NCBI GenBank assembly: GCA_036311245.1
Contig: JAXJQH010000133.1
Location: forward strand, 1 to 13,899
Source of the DNA: SIG578 sp036311245
Lineage (GTDB): Bacteria > Bacillota > Clostridia > Oscillospirales > Ruminococcaceae
DNA: 13,899 nucleotides
Reading direction: 5' to 3'
Positions 5,490-13,400 of the stretch are shown one piece after another (positions within the stretch are counted from its first letter, which is position 1; each line of letters begins with the position of its first letter). The notes beneath the pieces were generated by a model, which saw nothing but the letters and a program-made list of their open reading frames with translations, did no database searches and was not told the DNA's origin. The position numbers and the translations under genes were made by a program.

Positions 5490-6221
5490 ATGAGTTTTTT
5501 TAAAAAGAAAACCGATTTGGTGCCTGAACTGCTCCCCGTCCACGTTGCTTTTATTATGGATGGAAACGGCCGCTGGGCAAAAAAACGCGGTATGCCGCGC
5601 TCGCTCGGGCATCAAAAGGGAGCTGCAGTTTTTAAAACCGTCTCCCGATACTGCCGTGACCGCGGAATAAAATTCTTAACAGTCTATGCCTTTTCCACCG
5701 AGAATTGGAAGCGCTCAGAGCAAGAGGTAAACGGAATTATGAACCTCTTTCGCGAGTATCTTAAGGATGTTAAGAATTACACCAAGGATAATATTCGTGT
5801 TCGTTTTATTGGTGACCGTTCGCCGCTTGATGCCGATATTGTCGCATTAATGGAAGAAACCGAGAAATCCTCTGAGAAATTTGATTCGATGACTTTAAAT
5901 ATCGCTATTAACTATGGCGGACTTCCCGAAATTGCCAATGCAGCAAAAATCTGCGCTCAAAAGGCAGTGGCAGGGGAAATTCAGGCAGAGGATATAAATT
6001 GCGACCAAATCAGAAAGCATCTATACACTGCCGACCAGCCCGACCCCGACCTTATAATAAGAACGGGCGGGGAATTTAGGCTTTCTAATTTCCTTACATG
6101 GCAGTCGGCATATAGCGAGCTTTATTTCTGCGATGTTCTCTGGCCCGATTTAAAACCGCGCCATATAGAGCAGGCACTTTCTGAATTTGCAAAAAGAAAC
6201 CGCCGTTATGGCAGTGCTTAA
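5490..6221 (+). CDS. uppS: Undecaprenyl diphosphate synthase (cis-prenyltransferase)
   Basis: UppS condenses eight IPP units onto FPP to make C55-PP, the precursor of the lipid carrier for peptidoglycan and teichoic acid subunits, at the cytoplasmic membrane face. The 243 residues carry the P-loop-like IMDGNGRWA (22-30, D24 for Mg/diphosphate), the GH at 40-41, TVYAFSTENWKR (64-75) and the IPP-binding DLIIRTGGEFRLSNFL (187-202, R191 and R197), then DVLWPD (215-220). The residue after GGE is Phe where Gln or His is usual; the essential arginines and serine remain. The start ATG has GGAG 5 nt upstream (5481-5484). It shares the block with dxr and ispG, which make its substrates, and rseP. Confidence 0.97.
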   Translation: MSFFKKKTDLVPELLPVHVAFIMDGNGRWAKKRGMPRSLGHQKGAAVFKTVSRYCRDRGIKFLTVYAFSTENWKRSEQEVNGIMNLFREYLKDVKNYTKDNIRVRFIGDRSPLDADIVALMEETEKSSEKFDSMTLNIAINYGGLPEIANAAKICAQKAVAGEIQAEDINCDQIRKHLYTADQPDPDLIIRTGGEFRLSNFLTWQSAYSELYFCDVLWPDLKPRHIEQALSEFAKRNRRYGSA

Positions 6222-6244
6222 CATAAAATCGGAGGTTTTAAGTT

Positions 6245-7066
6245 ATGAAACAGCGCATAATTTCGGGTACACTTTGTGTGCTCGTGCTTGTAGCTGTCCT
6301 GTGTTTTTATAAAACTCTTGTGTTAGAAGCTGCAATTTGCGTGCTTTCTGCTATTGCAGTTTACGAGCTCTTGAGTGCGGACGGTTTTCGCGAGCACAAA
6401 CCTTTTCTGTATTTGTCGGTTGCGGCTGCGGCACTAATGCCTTATGCAAGCTGTTTTAATCTGCAGGGAGCACTTATAGCGATTTTCCTTGCTCTTGTGG
6501 TTGTTTTGCTTTTGCGCTATCATAGAAATTTAAGCTTTGAAAAGATTAGTTTTCTTGTCGTTTCAACTTTAGGTGTTTCGCTTTCGTTTCTTTGTATTCT
6601 GCTTCTTAGAAATGAATTTGCCAAAACGGGACTTATCTATATTCTGATAATATTCGGCGGTGCGTGGTTTGCCGATACAGGCGCCTATTTTACAGGCAGA
6701 TTTTTCGGCAAGCATAAGCTCAGCCCGCAGATTAGTCCTAAAAAAACAGTTGAGGGTGCAGTAGGCGGCGTTATCGCAAACATATTACTTGTTGATTTAA
6801 TGGCTTTTGTTTACACAAAGATAGCAGCAGGTTTCGATGTTGCCGTTACCGTAAATTATATTGAGCTTTCAATTCTCGCTGCCTTGGTTGCCTTTGCGGG
6901 AATGGCTGGCGACCTTATAGCCTCTGTCATAAAAAGACAGATAGACATAAAGGATTATGGAAATGTTATCCCCGGTCACGGCGGAATTATGGATAGATTT
7001 GACAGTATTCTGTTTACCGCGCCGACCGTCTATTTAGTAACAAGGGTATTTACTGTCATTATATAA
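6245..7066 (+). CDS. cdsA: Phosphatidate cytidylyltransferase (CDP-diglyceride synthase)
   Basis: CdsA makes CDP-diacylglycerol from CTP and phosphatidic acid, the branch-point precursor of bacterial phospholipids. The 273-residue integral membrane protein has about seven to eight hydrophobic helices (first at about 5-25). The conserved cytosolic loop WFADTGAYFTGR (141-152) is followed by GKHKLSPQISPKKTVEG (155-171). The C-terminal CDS signature runs from S227 through KR (230-231), IDIKD (233-237) and PGHGGIMDRFDS (243-254). The ATG is preceded by GGAGG (6231-6235). It lies 23 bp after uppS, and a 60-bp gap with a strong hairpin separates it from dxr. The signature makes the assignment firm. 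Confidence 0.95.
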   Translation: MKQRIISGTLCVLVLVAVLCFYKTLVLEAAICVLSAIAVYELLSADGFREHKPFLYLSVAAAALMPYASCFNLQGALIAIFLALVVVLLLRYHRNLSFEKISFLVVSTLGVSLSFLCILLLRNEFAKTGLIYILIIFGGAWFADTGAYFTGRFFGKHKLSPQISPKKTVEGAVGGVIANILLVDLMAFVYTKIAAGFDVAVTVNYIELSILAALVAFAGMAGDLIASVIKRQIDIKDYGNVIPGHGGIMDRFDSILFTAPTVYLVTRVFTVII

Positions 7067-7074
7067 AAATTGCG

Positions 7075-7101
7075 GCCACCGATGTATATAGCCTCGGTGG
7101 C
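7075..7101 (+). other. Intercistronic hairpin between cdsA and dxr
   Basis: A perfect 8-bp GC-rich inverted repeat, GCCACCGA (7075-7082) and TCGGTGGC (7094-7101), encloses an 11-nt loop. It starts 8 nt after the cdsA stop and ends 12 nt before the weak dxr SD (GTGGGG). It lacks a following U-run (TTGTAAGTT), so it is not a good intrinsic terminator. A role in mRNA processing, stability or partial polarity is possible. Confidence 0.65.
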
Positions 7102-7126
7102 TTGTAAGTTAAAGTGGGGTTTTAGT

Positions 7127-8266
7127 ATGAAAACCATATCAGTTTTGGGCTCAACTGGCTCTATCGGAACACAAACTTTAGATGTTGCCAGAACTCATAA
7201 TGTAAAGGTTGCTGCCATTACAGCAAATCGTAATATAAAGCTACTTGCTGAGCAGGCAAGGGAATTTAAACCTGAGCTTGTCTGCGTTGGCGATAAAAGC
7301 TTGTATCAGGCTTTGAAAACCGAGCTTGCTGATACTAATATAGAAATAGATTGCGGTGCTGAGGGTGTGCAGCGAGCAGCCTCTATTGAAAGCTGTGACT
7401 TGGTTGTTAACAGTATCGTGGGAATTGCGGGACTGCTGCCGACACTCAGCGCAATAAACGCCTGTAAAGATGTTGCACTTGCCAATAAGGAATCTCTTGT
7501 AACAGGCGGCGCGCTTGTTATGAGAGCCGCAAAGGAAAAGGGCGTTAAAATTTTGCCTGTAGATAGTGAACATTCTGCCGTTTTTCAGTGTATGCAGGGC
7601 TGCAGTCCGTCAGAGGTTAAGAAAATAATATTAACCGCGTCGGGCGGTCCCTTTTTTGGATATACTAAAGAAAAGCTACAAAATGTAACAAAGGAGCAGG
7701 CCCTCAAACATCCTAACTGGAGTATGGGCGCTAAAATAACTATTGATTCTGCTACTCTTATGAATAAGGGCGCAGAGCTTATTGAGGCGGTCTGGCTTTT
7801 CAATAAAAAGGCAGAAGATGTTGAAATAGTAGTGCATAGAGAGTCGGTTATTCACTCGCTTATCGAGCTTGAGGATAATGCTGTTTTGGCTCAGCTTGGA
7901 GCTCCCGATATGCGCGTGCCTATTCAGTATGCTATAACTTACCCCGATAGACTTCCTTCAAAGGCGGCTCGCTTAAGCCTTACCGATTACGCAAATTTAA
8001 CATTCTATAAGCCTGATTACGAAACTTTCAAGGCGCTCTCTGCCTGCAAAAAGGCAATAGAGCTTGGCGGTCTTTATCCCTGCGCAGTTAACTGCGCAAA
8101 TGAACAGGCAGTTGCGCTGTTTTTGGAGGATAAAATCAAGTTTTGTCAAATTGGCGAGATGGTATCTGCCGCTCTTTCGTATAAAAATTACTCAGGCGAA
8201 TATACATTAAATGATATTTTGAATACCGATGCTGAAATAAGGGAATATGTAAAATCAATGGCATAG
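7127..8266 (+). CDS. dxr: 1-deoxy-D-xylulose 5-phosphate reductoisomerase
   Basis: Dxr (IspC) converts DXP to MEP with NADPH, the first committed step of the MEP isoprenoid pathway. The 379 residues start at ATG 7127, immediately ahead of the NADPH-binding KTISVLGSTGSIGTQTLDV. A TTG at 7070 in the same frame would add 19 residues that run through the hairpin, and is rejected. Metal and substrate residues are at LPVDSEHSA (143-151; D146, E148), ASGGPFFGYT (171-180, the active-site loop), HPNWSMGAKITIDSATLMNKG (195-215) and E217. The SD is weak (GTGGGG, 7114-7119). The protein has family length, with no missing catalytic residue seen. It is adjacent to rseP and close to ispG, giving two MEP genes in one block. 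Confidence 0.97.
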   Translation: MKTISVLGSTGSIGTQTLDVARTHNVKVAAITANRNIKLLAEQAREFKPELVCVGDKSLYQALKTELADTNIEIDCGAEGVQRAASIESCDLVVNSIVGIAGLLPTLSAINACKDVALANKESLVTGGALVMRAAKEKGVKILPVDSEHSAVFQCMQGCSPSEVKKIILTASGGPFFGYTKEKLQNVTKEQALKHPNWSMGAKITIDSATLMNKGAELIEAVWLFNKKAEDVEIVVHRESVIHSLIELEDNAVLAQLGAPDMRVPIQYAITYPDRLPSKAARLSLTDYANLTFYKPDYETFKALSACKKAIELGGLYPCAVNCANEQAVALFLEDKIKFCQIGEMVSAALSYKNYSGEYTLNDILNTDAEIREYVKSMA

Positions 8267-8293
8267 GTAATAATCTTTAAGAAAGGCGAAAAT

Positions 8294-9373
8294 ATGGAAA
8301 TTCTCAGCAGCATTTTAGATGTTTCTCTGACAGTTTTGCTTACAGCCCTGATGTTCGGTGTCCTTATTTTTGTCCACGAATTCGGGCATTTTGCAGCGGC
8401 AAAGTTTTTTAAGGTTAAGGTTAACGAATTTTCTCTCGGAATGGGCCCCAAGCTTTTTAAATTCGGTAGGGGAGAAACCACCTATTCGCTTCGAGCTCTG
8501 CCCATTGGCGGTTTTGTCAGTATGGAGGGAGAGGATGAGGATAGCGATGATCCAAGAGCCTTTAGAAAGCAAAAGGTATGGAAACGCATAATCATCTGTT
8601 CTGCAGGTGTGTTTATGAATTTTGTGCTCGGCTTTCTTGTCGCCACTATTTTAGTAGCAAGCTCAGATTCACAGTACCTTACAAGCACAACAGTTTCGCA
8701 GGTTATTTCCCGGGAAACAGAGGAAAGCGCTCTGAAAAAAGGGGATAAAATCCTTTCGATTTCGGGATACAGAATTTTTGTGGGTGAGGATATATCTTTT
8801 GGTGTTTCCCGCAGCGACCCTACGGGGAAAACACAGCTTATTGAGCTTGAAACAGAATTTGTAGTTTTAAGAGATGGGGAAAAGGTAACCCTTTCAAATG
8901 TAAAGCCTTTCACCCGCGTAACTTATGAGGACGGCAGCGAGGAAGACCGATATTCTTTTTATGTAAATCCCGAAAATAAGACATTTTTCAACATTTTGCG
9001 ACACGGATTTTTCGAGTCGGTATCCTATGTCAGAACAACTGTCTTGGGTCTGCTTGATATCCTCACGGGACGAGTGGGAATAGATGGACTCGGCGGTGTT
9101 GTAAAGGTAGGTCAGGTTGTAGGCGAGGCTACAAAATACGGTATTGCAAACCTTTTAACCTTAGTGGCAATGATTTCGGTAAACCTCGGCGTTATGAACC
9201 TGCTTCCCATTCCCGCCCTTGACGGAGGAAGAATTGTTCTTCTTGTTTTTGAGGGAATATTCAGAAAGCCCTTGAATAGTAAGATTGAGTATGCTCTTAT
9301 TGCAGGCAGTATGATTCTTTTGCTTGCTCTTACGCTTTTTATAACCGTCAAGGATGTAATCTCCATTTTTTGA
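8294..9373 (+). CDS. rseP: RseP/RasP-type site-2 intramembrane zinc metalloprotease (M50B)
   Basis: This protease cuts substrates inside the membrane: in E. coli RseA, in B. subtilis RsiW, FtsL and signal peptide remnants. The 359 residues have the S2P order. A first membrane helix carries the zinc motif HEFGH (28-32); the conserved SLGMGP and YSLRALPIGGFVSMEGE (64-80) follow, then a second hydrophobic segment (about 97-122) and a PDZ domain (about 130-205, with the KKGDKILSISG strand at 148-158). The third zinc ligand region is NLLPIPALDGGR (302-313), and a terminal helix closes the protein. The ATG is preceded by AAGAAAGG (8279-8286). It is 27 bp after dxr, the usual Firmicute order. DivIC being encoded nearby is worth noting, since B. 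subtilis RasP cleaves the DivIC partner FtsL. Confidence 0.95.
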   Translation: MEILSSILDVSLTVLLTALMFGVLIFVHEFGHFAAAKFFKVKVNEFSLGMGPKLFKFGRGETTYSLRALPIGGFVSMEGEDEDSDDPRAFRKQKVWKRIIICSAGVFMNFVLGFLVATILVASSDSQYLTSTTVSQVISRETEESALKKGDKILSISGYRIFVGEDISFGVSRSDPTGKTQLIELETEFVVLRDGEKVTLSNVKPFTRVTYEDGSEEDRYSFYVNPENKTFFNILRHGFFESVSYVRTTVLGLLDILTGRVGIDGLGGVVKVGQVVGEATKYGIANLLTLVAMISVNLGVMNLLPIPALDGGRIVLLVFEGIFRKPLNSKIEYALIAGSMILLLALTLFITVKDVISIF

Positions 9374-9388
9374 TAGGTGGGAAAATAA

Positions 9389-10423
9389 ATGACAAAACAA
9401 GTTAAAATCGGAAACAGAATAATAGGCGGCGGAGCTTCCGTTGCCGTTCAGTCTATGCTGAATGTAATCAGCACCGATATAGAGGGTAATGTAGCGCAGG
9501 CAAAGCGCTTAGAGCGTGCAGGCTGTGAAATACTTCGTGTTTCTGTGCCTGATTTAGAGGCTGTGCGACTTGTCGAGGCAATAAAAAAAGAAATTTCCAT
9601 TCCCCTTGTTGCTGATATTCATTTTGATTATAAAATCGCAGTAGAATGTGCGGCTGCGGGCATTGATAAAATCCGCATAAACCCGGGTAATATCGGCGAT
9701 AGCGATAGAGTAAAGGCTGTTGCAAATGCTTGCAAAAGTAAAAATATCCCCATCAGAATAGGAGTAAATTCAGGCTCGCTTGATAAAGAGATTCTTAAAA
9801 AACACGGTGGCGTAACCGCAGAGGCGCTTTGCGAAAGCGCCCTTTCTCAGGCACAGATGCTCGAGCGCTTTGATTTTGATGATATAGTAATTTCAATAAA
9901 ATCATCCGATGTCAGAAAGACCATCAGCGCATATCGTGAAATATCGAAAAAGTGCAATTATCCGCTGCACCTTGGCATAACCGAGGCAGGCAGCGCCCAT
10001 ATGGGACTTATAAAATCTTCTGTCGGCATCGGCTCGCTTTTGTGCGACTCTATCGGTGATACTATTCGCGTTTCTTTAACCGATATTCCCGAAAAAGAGG
10101 TAAAGGCGGGACACGATATCCTGCGCGCAATAGGTTTAGAGAAGGGAATAGAGATTGTTTCTTGCCCCACCTGCGGCAGAACAAAAATTGACCTTATTTC
10201 TATTGCAGAAAAGGTCGAAAACGCACTTAAAGATGTTAAAAAGGATATCAAAGTCGCTGTTATGGGATGCGTTGTAAATGGCCCCGGAGAGGCGAGTGAT
10301 GCAGATATCGGCATCGCGGGCGGCGATAAATGCGCAGTACTATTTAAAAAAGGTAAAATTGTTTGTAAAATAAAAGAAGAGGAAATAGTAAAAAGACTTA
10401 TTTCCGAAATTGAAAAAATGTAA
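9389..10423 (+). CDS. ispG: 4-hydroxy-3-methylbut-2-en-1-yl diphosphate synthase (flavodoxin/ferredoxin-dependent)
   Basis: IspG (GcpE) turns MEcPP into HMBPP, the penultimate MEP-pathway step, using a 4Fe-4S cluster. The 344 residues contain the TIM-barrel part (VADIHFDYKIAV 74-85, IRINPGNIG 95-103, IRIGVNSGSL 122-131, LHLGITEAG 193-201) and the cluster-binding domain with SCPTCGRTKIDL (258-269, C259 and C262) and MGCVVNGPGEA (292-302, C294; E301 completes the site). It is the short bacterial form without the plant/Chlamydia insertion. The start ATG at 9389 has GGTGGG (9376-9381) 7 nt ahead. The early SMLNVISTD segment departs from the usual SMTNTxTxD. The block holds dxr but not the intermediate ispDEF genes. 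In B. subtilis proS occupies this place before polC; ispG here is common in Clostridia. Confidence 0.96.
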   Translation: MTKQVKIGNRIIGGGASVAVQSMLNVISTDIEGNVAQAKRLERAGCEILRVSVPDLEAVRLVEAIKKEISIPLVADIHFDYKIAVECAAAGIDKIRINPGNIGDSDRVKAVANACKSKNIPIRIGVNSGSLDKEILKKHGGVTAEALCESALSQAQMLERFDFDDIVISIKSSDVRKTISAYREISKKCNYPLHLGITEAGSAHMGLIKSSVGIGSLLCDSIGDTIRVSLTDIPEKEVKAGHDILRAIGLEKGIEIVSCPTCGRTKIDLISIAEKVENALKDVKKDIKVAVMGCVVNGPGEASDADIGIAGGDKCAVLFKKGKIVCKIKEEEIVKRLISEIEKM

Positions 10424-10444
10424 AATAGAACGGGATTTTAGAGT

Positions 10445-13400
10445 ATGAAGCCAAATTTCAGAGAAATGTTTGAAAACTATCTGCCCGAGGAAATGCTCGC
10501 GCGCTTTTCAGATTGCGAAATTCTTCGAATAGATATCGGGGACAACACCCCAAAAGTTTGCTTGGAAACTGCTTTTTCGCAGCTTCCGAGCCTTTCCGGC
10601 ATTCTCGAAACCGAACAGCTTCTCTCTAAAATACTTATGAAAAGGGTGCGCTTTGCGCCCCGATTTGCTCCCGAGCTTTTTTCAAAAAATGCCGTTGAAT
10701 ATATCCTTGATGAGCTTAAATTTCGCGGCAAAACTGTTAACGGATTTTTCACAGGAGCAGCTTCAGAGCTTTCAGATGACACCCTCACAATTCTTCTCTC
10801 CCACGGGGGAAAGGAAATATTAGAACGCAACTTCTGCCATAGTGAAATTGCAGAAATAATTCGTGAGTGGTTTAATAAAGGCATAAATGTTAAATTTGAA
10901 GAAAACCCCGATGTAGAGACCTCTGCGCCCAAGGAATATGAGGAAGCCATTGTTTATCGCAACCCGCCGCCGGCTCCGCCCCCGCCGCGTCCTAAATTTT
11001 CAGGTACCTTTGATATGCCGTATGATGAGGATGAGTGTGAGCCTATTTTAGGCAGAGCAATAAAGGGCACCCCAATGCCCATTGCTGACCTTTCGCCAAA
11101 TACAAGCTTAGTTACTGTTTGGGGAGATGTTTTCTTTAGCGATAGCAGAGAAATAAAAAACGGCGAAACAACTATTTATACATATTATCTGAGTGACGGA
11201 ACTGACTCAGCAACACTTAAATGCTTTGTAAAAAAGGATACAGAAAGCAAAATACCCTCACTAAGAGAGGGCGATACCATTGTTGTTGAGGGTAGAAACC
11301 AGCTCGATGAATATGCGGGCGAGTATATCTTAAAACCCTCTAAAATAAAAAAGGTAAAACGCATTAAAAAGCAGGATAACGCAAGCGAGAAACGCGTTGA
11401 ACTGCACCTGCATACAAACCTTTCTGAGCAGGATGCCGTTTCCTCGCCCAAATCCCTGATTATGCAGGCATACGAGTGGGGACATAAGGCAATAGCCATA
11501 ACAGACCATGGAGTTGTGCAAGGCTATCCCGAGGCTATGAACACCGTTGAGAGTATATGGGATAAGGGTGGCGACTTTAAGGTTATTTACGGAATGGAAG
11601 GCTACTATGTCGATGAGCGTATAACCTGTGTCGGCGGCGACTTGGATATTTCGCTTAGTGACACTATGATAGTTTTTGATCTTGAAACCACAGGTCTTAA
11701 CGCAAGTTTTAACCGAATTATCGAAATCGGCGCAGTAAAAATAAAAAATGGCGATGTTATTGATACTTTCAATATTTTTGTAAACCCACAGACTCCTATT
11801 CCACCGCATATTACCGAGCTTACAGGAATAGGCGACCAAATGGTAAAGGATGCGCCCGATGAAAAGGCGGCGCTTGAGCAGTTTTATAGCTTTTGCGGCG
11901 AATGCAGGGTATTGGTGGCTCACAACGCTCCGTTTGACACCCGCTTTGTTAAGGCTACGGCAGCGCGCCATAATATGCCCTATAAGTTTACATATATCGA
12001 CACAGTTCCTATTATCAGAGAACTTTACAGCGAGCTTAAAAGGATAACCCTCGATAGCGTTGCAAAACATTTGAAGCTCCCCTCATTTAATCACCACAGA
12101 GCGTGTGACGATGCTCAGATGCTCGCAGATATTTTCAGAGCGGTGGTAAGTAAGCTTGAAAAGGAACACGGTATTACAACAACCGCGCAGATAAAAGAGA
12201 AATTTAAAACCACCGACCCCAAGAAGCCGCATGCAAAGCATATGGTGCTGCTTGTAAAAAATGCAGTCGGCCTTAAAAATCTCTATAAGCTTGTGTCAAA
12301 AGCGCATCTTGAATACTTTTTCCGCCGTCCGCGTATTCCCAGAGAAGAACTTCTCAAACATAGAGAAGGCTTGCTTGTTGGCAGCGCCTGCGTTGAAGGA
12401 GAGCTTTACGAGGCAATAACCGAGGGAAGAGAATGGAGCGAGCTTTGCGAGATAGCAAGGTTTTATGATTACCTTGAAATTCAGCCTCTCGGAAATAATG
12501 AATTCCTTGTGAGGGATAATAAGGTTGAAAGTCAGGAAATTATAAAGGAATTTAACCGCACTGTTGTAAAGCTCGGAGAGGAGCTTTCTATCCCCGTTGT
12601 CGCAACGGGTGATGTGCATTTCCTTTCGCCTGACCAGGCTGTTTTCCGTAAAATTGTTCAGCCTGCCGAGGGAAAAAGCGAGGTTGAAGAGCAGGCGCCT
12701 CTTTATCTTAGAACAACAGAGGAAATGCTCTCTGAATTTGATTATCTCGGCGAGCAAAAGGCGCTCCAGATTGTTGTTACAAATCCCAACAAGATTGCCG
12801 ATATGATAGAAAAGGATATCCGCCCAATCCCCAAGGGAACATATCCGCCCTCTATCGAAGGCTCAGAGCAAAGCCTTGTTGAAATTACAAATAAAAAAGC
12901 CAAGGAAATCTATGGAGACCCACTTCCCGAGCTTGTCAAAACAAGGCTTGACAGAGAGCTTGATTCGATAATTAAAAACGGATTTGCCGTTTTGTATATC
13001 ATCGCTCAAAAGCTTGTCTGGAAATCGGTTGAGGATGGATATCAAGTAGGCTCGCGAGGCTCAGTAGGCTCGTCATTTGTTGCAACAATGGCGGGGATTT
13101 CTGAGGTAAACCCGCTTGTGCCGCACTATGTTTGCCCCGAGTGTAAGTATTTTGAGCCGTTTGAAAACGGCGAGGTCGGCTCGGGCTTTGACCTGCCGCC
13201 CAAAAATTGCCCCAAATGCGGACAGCCCTTAAACCGTGACGGGCATAATATTCCCTTTGAAACCTTTTTAGGGTTTAAAGGAGATAAATCTCCTGATATC
13301 GACCTTAACTTTGCAAGCGAATATCAGTCCCGCGCCCACCGATATACAGAAGAGCTGTTCGGCAGAGAAAATGTTTTTAAGGCAGGAACTATTTCGGCTG

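Noticed and set aside
7070..7126. TTG-initiated extension of dxr by 19 residues
   Set aside because: It begins 3 bases after the cdsA stop without an SD and spans the hairpin; the NADPH-binding strand KTISVLGSTGSIG starts right after the ATG at 7127, as in the family.
11330..12070. Long antisense open frame (246 codons) within polC
   Set aside because: It lies opposite an intact, strongly conserved PolC exonuclease/PHP frame, has no SD or family resemblance, and is expected from the codon bias of the sense strand.
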